From positions 1-36,100 of the forward strand of contig LNBW01000077.1 in assembly GCA_001567255.1 (NCBI GenBank): a DNA stretch of 36,100 nucleotides, given 5' to 3'. Made by a program: the position numbers and the translations under genes. The stretch's first letter is position 1. Each line of letters opens with the position of its first letter. A model generated the notes under the pieces. It had not been told where the DNA came from. It ran no database searches and worked only from the letters and a program-made list of their open reading frames with translations. Source of the DNA: Bacteroidetes bacterium OLB9 (GTDB taxonomy: Bacteria > Bacteroidota > Bacteroidia > Chitinophagales > Saprospiraceae). Below are positions 7,646-16,805 of the stretch, one piece after another.

Positions 7646-9769
7646 AAGTCTCTTAAATAGCTCTTAAGCTGCGGATATTGGTCTTTTAAAACCCCAATCT
7701 CCGGTATTGTTAGTTTTATTCCATTATAATACGGTAATATTGTAGCATCTTTATAACCTTCCTGTAGTAGCTGGTTTTTCTTTTCTACGGCTTGGTGATA
7801 ATCTTTATAATTGCCTAAAGTATATAGATAATAATCAGCATCGGGATATTTTTCAATCATCACTGTTCCATCAGATTTAACAATATTATTATCAAGTATT
7901 TGGGTTGCCTTTGCAAACAGTACTCTGTAGGTCAGATCGTTATTCAATGTTTCCATCTGTGACCATCGCTTATCTTTCAGATTATCAGCTACTGCAGGCA
8001 AATCATAAATAACGTGGATATTACTTTTTTTGCCAGGGATAACATATAAATCTATCCTGGAATTGACGCCTGGTGCTGCTTGAAGTTTTATCCCATTAAA
8101 TTCTTGTGCCATCAGCGGATAATTAGCGCCAAAACCTTGTATGATAATATTTTCAGGTTTAATACCATATCGAACCAGCTCCTCAACTACTTTTTCTGTC
8201 CTTTTGAGAGTATAAAAGATTTCGATAGATGGCGATGAGATCGGTGCACTATGGCATTTCAGCACGATTTTACTGTCAGGATAAATTGCAAGAGCGCCTG
8301 CGAAATGTCGGATTTCCACACGATTGATATTACTTAAAATATCGCCATCATTTTGATAAAACAAAGGTTTAACAACAATTTCTCTGATATTTTGTAAGTC
8401 ATCAACCTTCTTTGGAGTACCATTTTCATAGGTTGATTCGGTCTGATATTCAAGAAAAGCAGGACCATCCTCACTTTGGAGCTGATGCACAATTTGGTTC
8501 TTAAAATAAGCTATATATAAATCAAAATTACCAATAGAAGTAATCCGGTTAGAAGCCAGTAAACCAGAATTGCCATCTGAAGATATTCGAAGGTATAAAT
8601 CATCTGAAGGAGAGTTAACAGGGAGCCCCATATTGATAGGTGTGCTCCATTTGCCGTATTGGTATTCAGCACTATAAATGTCAAAACCTCCTAAACCTTC
8701 CAACCTATCTGACGAGAAATATAACACCTTTCCGTCATTACTCAGATAAGGGGAAACTTCGTCAAATATAGAATTCACCTTACTGCCAAAATTCACCGGA
8801 GGTAGCCAGCTTCCGTTTTGCCTAGTAGCGTAATACAAATCAAAACCACCATATCCACCAGGTCTAGAGGAAGAAAATATCATCAAGCTATCATTAAAAA
8901 AATACAAATCTTTATCGCCATTTTCAGGACGTATAGGTAAATTATTGAGCGGCTTTAATTCAACCAGGGCGTTAATCACACCAAAAGTATCTGTGTAGAG
9001 CGCACCAAAATTTTTATCCATGGATTTTAAGTAATACAAAATAGACCCATCTTGATTAAAGTCCTGAATCCACTCATGTTTTGGTGAATTGATCAGAGGA
9101 TTAGCCAAATCGGGTTTTGTCCAATTACCATCTATCAGCTCAATAAAATATATATCTGCAAAATAATGTCCTTTTATAGTATCAGTAAGTCCTTTACTAT
9201 TTCTCATACCGCCCGTGGCATTATCTCTGTCAGATGAAAAATAGTACCTTTCAGGGTTGTTAGGGCTTTGTACAGGATTGACTTCTGTGTAAATGGTATT
9301 TACATTTTTGCCGAGGTTCTCTACGAATGCAACAGAAGGAAGGTATTTAACACTTTGGGCATAACCACATCTTTTGATCTCATTGATAGTAGATTGCCAG
9401 TCTTCTTTTCCAACCTTGAGCTTATTGAGATAAATTTTATAAAAAGTTGCTGCCTTATCATATTCTCCTTTGCTAAAATATGCTTGAGCCATATACTTAA
9501 ATCGCTTTTCATCCATCGATTTAAGTTCGTGGGCAGCCTCCATATCTTTGATGCACAAATCAGGCTGATTGGTCATCAGATAACAGTATCCTCTTTTGAT
9601 CAGTAAATCTGGCTTTTTTATTGATTTTTTTGATTTTATTAAATTCTTTGAGTGCCAGATTATACTTTTGAGCATCAAAAAATATCTTTGCTTGTCTTTT
9701 CTGTCCGTAGCAAGGAGTTACGCATAAATATAGGCTACAAATCAATAAAATAAACCCAAAACGCTTCAT
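7642..9769 (-). CDS. Exported TPR-PD40-OmpA protein with SPOR-like tail, frameshifted near its N-terminus
   Basis: The natural start is the ATG at 9769 (MKRFGFILLICSLYL..., a signal peptide), 1 nt after the E2 stop. The frame breaks at the T7 run 9625-9631 (A7 in the coding strand). Removing one base joins FNKIKK to SIKKPDLLIKRGYCYL, and the protein then runs about 710 residues. Order: TPR-like helices, four PD40 propeller repeats (for example YYFSSDRDN, MIFSSSRPGGYGGFDLYYA, LYFSSDRLEGLGGFDIYSA), an OmpA-like peptidoglycan-binding domain (IVLKCHSAPI to GVNSRIDLYV), and a C-terminal segment like a SPOR domain (YYLYTLGNYKDYHQAVEKKN). It is likely periplasmic, tethering an outer-membrane assembly to peptidoglycan. 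The architecture resembles PorE-type type IX secretion proteins, but I cannot assign that role. Confidence 0.85.
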
Positions 9770-9770
9770 T

Positions 9771-11135
9771 TTACACTGGCGTATTGATATCAAAAGCTTC
9801 CAAATAATCTGACACTCGCTTCAAGAATGCTCCTCCAAGCGCACCATCCACCACACGGTGATCATATGACAGAGAAAGGAACATTTTATGTCTTATGGCA
9901 ATAATGTCACCATACTCTGTCTCTAGTACAGCAGGTTTTTTAATAATAGCACCTGTGGACAGTATCGCTACCTGAGGTTGATTTATTATCGGAGTTCCCA
10001 TTAGATTGCCAAAGGTACCAACATTGGTGATTGTAAAGGTACCATCTTGTATTTCGTCCGGCTTGAGTTTATTTTCTCTTGCTCGACCGGCTAAATCATT
10101 GACGATCATTGCAAGTCCTGCAAGATTGAGCATGTCAGCATTTTTGATCACAGGAACGATGAGGTTGCCTGAAGGTAGGGCCGCTGCCATTCCGATATTA
10201 ATATCTTTCTTAACGATGATTTTTGTACCATCTACTGAAACATTGATCAAAGGGAAATCCTTAATAGCTCTTGCAACTGCATCAACAAATAATGGCGTAT
10301 AGGTGATATGAGTACCATTCTTCTCTTGAAACTTCTTCTTATTAGCATCTCGCCATTTTACCATATTAGTAACATCAGCTTCAACAAAGGATGTTACATG
10401 TGGAGAAGTTTGCTTGGACATGACCATATGGTCTGCAATCAGTCTGCGCATTCTGTCCATTTCGATAATCTCCACGTCTCCAGTATTGAAATTGATTTTT
10501 GGTGCAGGTGTATGAGGTGCTTTTATCGGAGAAGGTACTTCAGGTTGCTGCTTAACTTCTGCTACTGACGGTGCATTTATTTTGCCTGTTTTTTTATCAT
10601 TGACGTATTGAAGTATGTCTTTTTTTGTCACTCTACTATTAGCCCCAGAGCCTGGGATTTGAGCCAATTCTACAGCACTTATACCTTCTTCTTTGGCTAT
10701 ACTTTTGACTAGGGGTGAGTAAAATCTATCATCTGATTCTGATATTGCATGCTTATCCACCTGTACCTGAGCAACGTCTTTCATTATTTGTTCTGCTGCA
10801 GCAGCAGGTGTTAATTCTTCGGTATCTTGTTTTACTTCGGGTACGGTAGGCGCTGCTTCTCCTGCATCTATATTATCACCTTCAGTTGATATAATAGCTA
10901 TCGCTTTTCCTACTTCCACGACTGAATCTTCAGGATAAAGGATTTCTGCAATCACTCCATCTACTGGGGAAGGGATTTCGGAATCCACCTTATCAGTGGC
11001 AATCTCAAGGATGGTATCATCTACTGCTACTTTATCACCTACTTTTTTGTTCCATCTCAATATGGTCGCTTCAATGATACTTTCCCCCATCTTGGGCATC
11101 AAGAGTTCTATTTTTGCCATGATTTGTATTTTCAA
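9771..11135 (-). CDS. 2-oxo acid dehydrogenase complex, dihydrolipoamide acyltransferase (E2)
   Basis: E2 carries the lipoyl arm and transfers the acyl group to CoA in pyruvate, 2-oxoglutarate or branched-chain oxoacid dehydrogenase complexes. Seen in order: a lipoyl domain (about 7-80) with the modified Lys49 in EIATDKVDSEIPSP; a flexible Ala/Pro/Glu linker; a peripheral subunit-binding domain (about 140-178, IAKEEGISAVELAQIPGSG); and the catalytic domain ending in SLSYDHRVVDGALGG with His426 and Asp430. Only one lipoyl domain is present. The second Met (MAKIELLMPKMGES, start 11120) is an equally good start. No E1 or E3 gene is nearby, so the substrate class is open; a branched-chain type is plausible. 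It shares an operon with the OmpA-type gene, 1 nt apart. Confidence 0.9.
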   Translation of the reverse strand: MKIQIMAKIELLMPKMGESIIEATILRWNKKVGDKVAVDDTILEIATDKVDSEIPSPVDGVIAEILYPEDSVVEVGKAIAIISTEGDNIDAGEAAPTVPEVKQDTEELTPAAAAEQIMKDVAQVQVDKHAISESDDRFYSPLVKSIAKEEGISAVELAQIPGSGANSRVTKKDILQYVNDKKTGKINAPSVAEVKQQPEVPSPIKAPHTPAPKINFNTGDVEIIEMDRMRRLIADHMVMSKQTSPHVTSFVEADVTNMVKWRDANKKKFQEKNGTHITYTPLFVDAVARAIKDFPLINVSVDGTKIIVKKDINIGMAAALPSGNLIVPVIKNADMLNLAGLAMIVNDLAGRARENKLKPDEIQDGTFTITNVGTFGNLMGTPIINQPQVAILSTGAIIKKPAVLETEYGDIIAIRHKMFLSLSYDHRVVDGALGGAFLKRVSDYLEAFDINTPV

Positions 11136-11152
11136 TTAAGATAATGAGGGTG

Positions 11153-11160
11153 CAAATTTA
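11153..11160 (-). promoter_or_regulatory. Bacteroidota -7 box for the E2 operon
   Basis: On the minus strand TAAATTTG matches TAnnTTTG exactly. It lies 18 nt before the start at 11135 and 33 nt before the alternative ATG at 11120. It separates the E2/OmpA unit from cinA upstream. Confidence 0.5.
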
Positions 11161-11216
11161 CGAATATTTCCACAAAATCAGCTATTTATATTGGGTTTTA
11201 GATACCATGATTTTAG

Positions 11217-12458
11217 TCAATAATTTTTAAGAATAAATCGTCGCAAAAAATCCAGTGCATAAACAACTGTTGTCTCAATATTTTTGGTTCTGTCTTTACC
11301 TGCTTTTAGAAGATAGGTTTCCTGAACGGATTTATTACCTGCACAAATCCATATGGTGCCAACTGGCTTTTCAGGTGTTCCTCCATTCGGGCCAGCAATT
11401 CCTGATACCGCTATAGCAACATCTACTTTTAACTGATTGATGGCGCCTACCACCATTTCCTTAACCGTATGCTCGCTAACTGCTCCATAATTTTGCAGCG
11501 TGCTTTCGGCAACATGGAGCAGCTCGCATTTAATATTATTGCTGTAGGATACCACACCACCGTAAAAATAATCAGAGCTACCCGGTACGGTTACAATCCG
11601 CGCTGCAATGGCACCACCAGTACAGCTTTCTGCAGTGCCTACTTTGATTTTTTTATCAATGCAAAGTTGCTGCACTGCTTGCTCCAATGTTGTATCTTCC
11701 CAGCCATAAACGATGGGCCCCAATGCCTCTGCAATGCATCTTGCATAATAACTGATCTCTTCCTCCAGCACTTGACCATCACTTCCTTTGCCTGTGAGGC
11801 GCACTCGTACTGCACCTAAGGATGGTAAATAAGCGATGTTGATGTATTCAGGCATATCATTGACAATAGATCTGATTTTATTCTCAATAATGGTCTCACC
11901 TGTACAAGCTGTCATAATGGTTTTGTGCACGATTTTCAGGTCAGATTTGTTCCTGAACCTCGGTAATACTTGCTCCTCCATGATAGCTTTCATTTCAAAA
12001 GGGACACCTGGCATTGAGATTATCTGTTTGCTATTATATCTGAAGCACATACCAGGTGCTGTACCCATACTATTATGTAGGATTTCTACACCTTCGGGCA
12101 TCATACATTGATCGTGATGATAAGGTGACAATATCCTTCCAAGTCGTTCAAAAATTTTTTTGATGCGCTCAAAAGTTGGTTCATGAAAGAATAAATCTAC
12201 ACCCAGAAAGCCTGCTATTGCTTTTTTGGTAATATCGTCTTTAGTTGGACCTAATCCTCCGGTCATAAGTAAAACATCTGACGCCTCAAGCGCTACTTCC
12301 ATGCCGCTGACAATCTGTGCATAGTCATCACCTACCGTAATAATTTTAATTATTTCGATTCCTATACCATTGAGCTTTTGGCAAATCCAGCCTGAATTTG
12401 TGTCTGTAACCTGACCTATCAGAATCTCATCTCCAACTATAACAATTGATGCTCTCAT
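11217..12458 (-). CDS. cinA: CinA family protein (MoaB-like domain plus nicotinamide-nucleotide amidase)
   Basis: A full-length two-domain CinA of 413 residues. The N-terminal half is a molybdopterin-binding/MogA-type fold with TGGLGPTKDD at 66-75, linked in other bacteria to ADP-ribose pyrophosphatase activity. The C-terminal half (about 258-413) is the PncC-type amidase with TAESCTGG at 275-282 and SGIAGP at 352-357; it recycles NMN to nicotinate mononucleotide in NAD salvage. The name reflects competence induction in streptococci, which need not apply here. Its ATG overlaps the paaZ stop by 4 nt, so the two are translationally coupled. Confidence 0.93.
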   Translation of the reverse strand: MRASIVIVGDEILIGQVTDTNSGWICQKLNGIGIEIIKIITVGDDYAQIVSGMEVALEASDVLLMTGGLGPTKDDITKKAIAGFLGVDLFFHEPTFERIKKIFERLGRILSPYHHDQCMMPEGVEILHNSMGTAPGMCFRYNSKQIISMPGVPFEMKAIMEEQVLPRFRNKSDLKIVHKTIMTACTGETIIENKIRSIVNDMPEYINIAYLPSLGAVRVRLTGKGSDGQVLEEEISYYARCIAEALGPIVYGWEDTTLEQAVQQLCIDKKIKVGTAESCTGGAIAARIVTVPGSSDYFYGGVVSYSNNIKCELLHVAESTLQNYGAVSEHTVKEMVVGAINQLKVDVAIAVSGIAGPNGGTPEKPVGTIWICAGNKSVQETYLLKAGKDRTKNIETTVVYALDFLRRFILKNY

Positions 12459-14503
12459 GCAACAACGCCTCTAAGCTTTACCATCGTCAAAATGGTAGCA
12501 ATTGCGACCGTATCTCCAGTCTCATCATATACATCCACTAACCACTTGACGATGCCTTTCTGATAATCCTCATCTTCTTTTTTCTCCTGAGCTATTTTCT
12601 CCTTAACTGTCAATCGAACGCCGATAGTGCTACCGGCATATACCGGTTTAGTAAAGCGACATTCATCCAGACCATAGTTAAGCATGACTGGTCCTTTAGC
12701 TGCATCTACAAAAAGTCCTGCAGCAGCTGAAAGTACAAAATACCCATGTGCTACGCGCTGTGAAAAGGGCGTGCCTTCTAGCGATGTAGCATCTGTATGT
12801 GCATAAAAATGGTCCCATGATACGTTAGCAAAGTTAACAATATCCGCATCGGTCACAGTACGCTTATGCGTGATTAGTGTCTCTCCAATCTCGAGGTCCT
12901 CAAAATACTTTTTAAAAGGATGAATATGCTCTTGTTTAAATTTTCCACCATACTGATATTGTTGGGTGATGGCAGTAAGTGTGGTCGGCGTGCCCTGAAT
13001 AGCACATCGCTGCATATAGTGTCTTACTCCTCTGATACCACCCATCTCTTCACCACCACCTGCTCTGCCTGGACCTCCGTGTACCAGTAGCGGCATTGGT
13101 GATCCATGACCAGTGCTTTCAACTGCTGATTCGCGGTTCAAAACAAGAATTCTGCCATGATTGGTGGCAGCGCTTATGACGTATTCTGTTGCAAGATGAT
13201 CATCATAAGTCACAATAGAACTACAAAGGGAACCTTTACCCATTTTGGATAATGCTATAGCTTCATCCATGTTTTTATAAGGCATGATTGTAGCTACGGG
13301 GCCGAAAGCTTCTATTTCGTGACTTCCTATTTGATCAAATGGACGATCATTTCTCAATAAAATTGGGCTGATAAAAGCTCCTTTTTCTTTATTGCCATGT
13401 GCTATTTCAAAGTTATCCATATCACCATACACGAGCTCAGAATGTTGCATCAATTCATTGATTTTAATCTTGACCTCTTGTAGTTGATCTTTACCGGCGA
13501 GTGCACCCATTCGAACTCCTTCTGCACGCGGATCGCCAATGACAGTACCATTGAGTGCTTTCCCAATCTGGATTTGAACATCTTCCATATAATCTTCGGG
13601 TACGATGATGCGTCGGATAGCAGTACATTTTTGTCCACATTTAGTTGTCATTTCTCTACGTACTTCCTTGATAAATACATCAAATTCGGATGTACCGGGT
13701 GCGGCATCATGACCTAGGATTATACAATTGAGCGAATCAGCCTCCATATTAAATGGAACTGCATTTTCGATGATATTTTTATTGGATTTTAGCATAATGC
13801 CGGTACTTGCTGAGCCGGTGAATGTCACTACATCTTGATAATTGACATGATCAATTAGCGTCCGTGCATTACCACAGATCAACTGTAAAGCTCCATCTGG
13901 CAAGATGCCTGATGCGACAATATCTTCTACCATAGTTTGTGTAAGAAACGAGGTCAGTGTCGCTGGTTTTACGATGGCAGGCATTCCGGCAAGCCAGTTG
14001 ACAGCACATTTTTCAAGCATACCCCATATCGGAAAGTTGAAAGCATTGATATGGACGGCAACACCCTCTTTAGGGACTAAAATATGATGCCCCATAAAAG
14101 TACCTCCTTTACTCAATCCTACCGGTTCACCCTCGGTAAAATATGGTAAATCAGGAAATTTCCGTCTTAAACTAGCATTGGCAAACAGATTACCGATACC
14201 ACCTTCAATATCAACCCATGAATCACCTTTTGTAGCACCTGTTTTATAACTCGCTTCGTAGTATTTGTTCTTTCTATCTAGCAGATATAAGGCAAGCGCC
14301 TTGAGCATTCTGCCTCGTTCCTGAAAGGTCAGCTTTCGCAAATTTTGATTTCCTACTCTGCGGCCGTAATCCAGCATCTCTCCAAAATCAAGCCCATCGC
14401 TAGTTGCAGTTGCTATAGCATCACCGGTGGAAGCATCTCTTAGTATTTGACCATCTCCGACACCTTCGACCCATCTGCCCAGAGCATAATTCTTAAGTTT
14501 CAT
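12455..14503 (-). CDS. paaZ: PaaZ-type bifunctional aldehyde dehydrogenase / enoyl-CoA hydratase
   Basis: In phenylacetate catabolism PaaZ opens the oxepin-CoA ring with its hydratase domain and oxidises the resulting semialdehyde with its dehydrogenase domain. This 682-residue protein matches the usual length. The aldehyde dehydrogenase domain has Glu254 (NMEAD) and Cys293 (KCGQKCTA). The C-terminal MaoC hot-dog domain has Asp564 and His569 in SWDHFYAHTD; both pairs keep the spacing of the E. coli enzyme. The rest of the paa pathway (PaaABCE, PaaG, PaaK) is not in this window, so it may serve ring cleavage encoded elsewhere or act on another CoA thioester. A near-consensus TATCTTCG lies at 14528-14535 upstream. 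It heads the unit with cinA. Confidence 0.9.
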   Translation of the reverse strand: MKLKNYALGRWVEGVGDGQILRDASTGDAIATATSDGLDFGEMLDYGRRVGNQNLRKLTFQERGRMLKALALYLLDRKNKYYEASYKTGATKGDSWVDIEGGIGNLFANASLRRKFPDLPYFTEGEPVGLSKGGTFMGHHILVPKEGVAVHINAFNFPIWGMLEKCAVNWLAGMPAIVKPATLTSFLTQTMVEDIVASGILPDGALQLICGNARTLIDHVNYQDVVTFTGSASTGIMLKSNKNIIENAVPFNMEADSLNCIILGHDAAPGTSEFDVFIKEVRREMTTKCGQKCTAIRRIIVPEDYMEDVQIQIGKALNGTVIGDPRAEGVRMGALAGKDQLQEVKIKINELMQHSELVYGDMDNFEIAHGNKEKGAFISPILLRNDRPFDQIGSHEIEAFGPVATIMPYKNMDEAIALSKMGKGSLCSSIVTYDDHLATEYVISAATNHGRILVLNRESAVESTGHGSPMPLLVHGGPGRAGGGEEMGGIRGVRHYMQRCAIQGTPTTLTAITQQYQYGGKFKQEHIHPFKKYFEDLEIGETLITHKRTVTDADIVNFANVSWDHFYAHTDATSLEGTPFSQRVAHGYFVLSAAAGLFVDAAKGPVMLNYGLDECRFTKPVYAGSTIGVRLTVKEKIAQEKKEDEDYQKGIVKWLVDVYDETGDTVAIATILTMVKLRGVVA

Positions 14504-14610
14504 ATCTCATATTTTGATTAGGTAATGCGAAGATAAATAAAATTGAGGAGAGAATGATTTTGAATGAAAACAATTTTTCATAAATCATACCTCTATTACA
14601 CAAGCTATAA

Positions 14611-14648
14611 TCAATAAAAAAAGGCACCGGTTTTTTTGCCGATGCCTT
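14611..14648 (-). terminator. Intrinsic terminator of the M28 peptidase gene
   Basis: AAGGCA-c-CGG pairs with CCG-a-TGCCTT (14621-14648) around a T-rich loop. On the minus strand the hairpin is followed directly by a T-run. It lies within 6 nt of the M28 stop codon and isolates that gene from paaZ downstream. Confidence 0.75.
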
Positions 14649-14653
14649 CGTTG

Positions 14654-16288
14654 TTATTTTACTTCTCCATCTACTTTTATACGTTCAGGGCGGTTGGCCA
14701 ATTCCCATGCAGTGTGGAAAATCAATTTGCCAATGTTTACCATCTTATCAAAATTAATCTTGTCAACTTCGTCAGTAGCCCGATGATAGTCTTCATGCAC
14801 TCCATTGAAAAAGAATATAGCCGGAATACCGTGTTTCGCAAAGCTGTAGTGATCAGAACGGTAATAGTATTGATTAGGATCATCTGCTGCATTGTAGGTA
14901 TAGTCCAATGTCAGGTGGCAATACTTCTGGTTCATTTCTTCATTGATTTTATGCAAATCAGAACTCAGTCTGTCAGAACCAATAACATAAATATAATCGG
15001 GATTTCCTTCATATTTTTTATCTATTCTTCCCACCATATCTGTATTGATATTAGCTATGGTATTCTCAAGTGGAAACACTGGATGTTCTACGTAATATTT
15101 TGAACCGAGGAGTCCTTTTTCTTCTCCTGTCAACCATAAAAATACTACGCTTCTATCTGGGCGGTTACCCTCCATGACAGCGCGTTGAAAAGCATTAGCG
15201 ATTTCCAGCAACATCCCACTTCCTGATGCATTATCATCGGCACCATTGAAGATTTCATCTCCTCTTTTTCCTAAATGGTCATAGTGTGCGGATAGGATAA
15301 TATATTCGTTAGGATGTTTTTTACCTTCAATAAATCCAATCACATTTCTATCTTTGATGACTTTCACTTCTTTAGTCATATTAGTTGCAAAATCTACCGG
15401 CAGCTCCACTTTTGCAGGCTTACCTTTTGAAATTTTCCTATCTGCCTTTTCCACTTTTCTAGCATTTTCATTGATTATCAAACTGGCGATTTCAGGTGAA
15501 ATATAGGCTGCGTTAGCGGTTTCGATGGGTGTATTTAAAAAATCCCCCATCTTTGGAGAAGGGAAAAGCAATCTACGTCGGTTATTTTCTATACTGGCTT
15601 TGATGTCTTCATCAATGACAAGCACTAGTTTTACTCCTTTTTCCTTTGCTACTTTTAACTTTTTATGGATATCCGTACTCCAGTCTGATTTTTGGGCGGT
15701 ACCGGTGATGTATGAATTGCCGGTTTTAGGGTTAACTGGTTCACCCATTCTAATCATAATAATTTTATCCTTGACTTTTGCCTTTTTATAATCACTATAT
15801 TTAGGGTCATCAATTCCATATCCTAAATAAATGATCTCATTATCTTTAATCAGATAATTGTTTTCATTTTCATCTGGATAAGCGAGATATTCCCAGACCA
15901 GCCTAAACCGTCTGCCATTAACAAACAAATCTGTGTCCAACCACTTTGAAAAGGTAAATGCAACAGGTTCAAAATAGCGATTTAAACCAGGTCTATGTTG
16001 AGCAAATAAACCCATATTTGATAATTCCTCTGCTAAGTATTCTGAGGCCATTTTTGTACCTGCAGTACCCGTCTCTCTACCTTCAAGAGAATCTGAAGCC
16101 AGGACCATCAAATGATTCTTTAATTCATCAGCAGAAATATTTGAAGCATATCTTACTGAAAGGTCTTTGGGGTCGGTTATCACGGCCTTTGTAGTGTCAG
16201 GAATCGTGATATCACTCTTGTACTGGCCAAAAGCAATAACCGTTATTGACATCATCAAAAACAGGCCAAATAGTCTGATTTTATTCAT
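14654..16288 (-). CDS. M28 family zinc aminopeptidase, exported
   Basis: A secreted di-zinc peptidase that releases N-terminal residues from peptides. The first in-frame ATG is at 16315, but the Met at 16288 starts the signal peptide (MNKIRLFGLFLMMSITVIAFG) and is preferred. In numbering from 16315, the metal ligands and catalytic residues are His344 and Asp346 (SAHYDHLG), Asp360 (NGADDNASG), Glu398/Glu399 (LTGEEKGLLG), Asp426 (INTDMVGR) and His511 (VHEDYHRATDE), so the site is complete. A protease-associated insert occupies about 150-330. Single gene, terminated by its own hairpin. Full length, no damage seen. Confidence 0.92.
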   Translation of the reverse strand: MNKIRLFGLFLMMSITVIAFGQYKSDITIPDTTKAVITDPKDLSVRYASNISADELKNHLMVLASDSLEGRETGTAGTKMASEYLAEELSNMGLFAQHRPGLNRYFEPVAFTFSKWLDTDLFVNGRRFRLVWEYLAYPDENENNYLIKDNEIIYLGYGIDDPKYSDYKKAKVKDKIIMIRMGEPVNPKTGNSYITGTAQKSDWSTDIHKKLKVAKEKGVKLVLVIDEDIKASIENNRRRLLFPSPKMGDFLNTPIETANAAYISPEIASLIINENARKVEKADRKISKGKPAKVELPVDFATNMTKEVKVIKDRNVIGFIEGKKHPNEYIILSAHYDHLGKRGDEIFNGADDNASGSGMLLEIANAFQRAVMEGNRPDRSVVFLWLTGEEKGLLGSKYYVEHPVFPLENTIANINTDMVGRIDKKYEGNPDYIYVIGSDRLSSDLHKINEEMNQKYCHLTLDYTYNAADDPNQYYYRSDHYSFAKHGIPAIFFFNGVHEDYHRATDEVDKINFDKMVNIGKLIFHTAWELANRPERIKVDGEVK

Positions 16289-16376
16289 ATGAAGCAAATA
16301 TTTTACAGGTTTCAAGAAGTATATTAAAGCCTCTTGTCAAAAATATGTTGTATATCAACGTAAGATTAAAAAATCC

Positions 16377-16805
16377 TTAACAGTTTATTTTATCAACCCT
16401 TTTTTGATGTCTTCCTCCTTCAAATTGTGCCGTTAAGAATGCATCTACGATTTTAGAAGCCATTCTTTTGCTGATAAATCTGGCAGGAAGACACAAAATA
16501 TTAGCGTTGTTATGTTGCCGTGCCAGAGCCCCCAACTCAGGTGTCCAGCAAAGCGCAGCCCTTACATTTTTATGTTTATTAGCGGTAATACAAACGCCAT
16601 TTCCACTACCACACAAGAGTATGCCAAAGTCTGTTTTATTCATAGCTACAGCTTCGGCAACTTTATGTGCAAAATCAGGGTAATCTACAGACTCGAGAGA
16701 GTAGGCACCTACATCTGTTATGTCATAACCGGCTTTTATGAGTCTAGTGATTAAATATCGTTTAAACTCAAAGCCGGCATGATCTGAGCCAAATGTTAAC
16801 TTCAT
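16377..16805 (-). CDS. rpiB: Ribose 5-phosphate isomerase B
   Basis: RpiB interconverts ribose 5-phosphate and ribulose 5-phosphate in the pentose phosphate pathway; the family also includes allose-6-phosphate isomerases. The 142-residue protein has the substrate loop FGSDHAGFEFK (Asp8, His9), the catalytic Cys65 in LLCGSGNG and His98 in ARQHNNAN. This is the usual compact RpiB size. It follows the DUF2723 gene with no gap (16805/16806), so it is likely co-transcribed with it. Confidence 0.93.
   Translation of the reverse strand: MKLTFGSDHAGFEFKRYLITRLIKAGYDITDVGAYSLESVDYPDFAHKVAEAVAMNKTDFGILLCGSGNGVCITANKHKNVRAALCWTPELGALARQHNNANILCLPARFISKRMASKIVDAFLTAQFEGGRHQKRVDKINC

Noticed and set aside
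9268..9606. 112-codon plus-strand ORF
   Set aside because: Shadow of the TPR/PD40 gene on the other strand.
14636..15103. 155-codon plus-strand ORF
   Set aside because: Antisense to the well-conserved M28 peptidase, with no recognisable domain.
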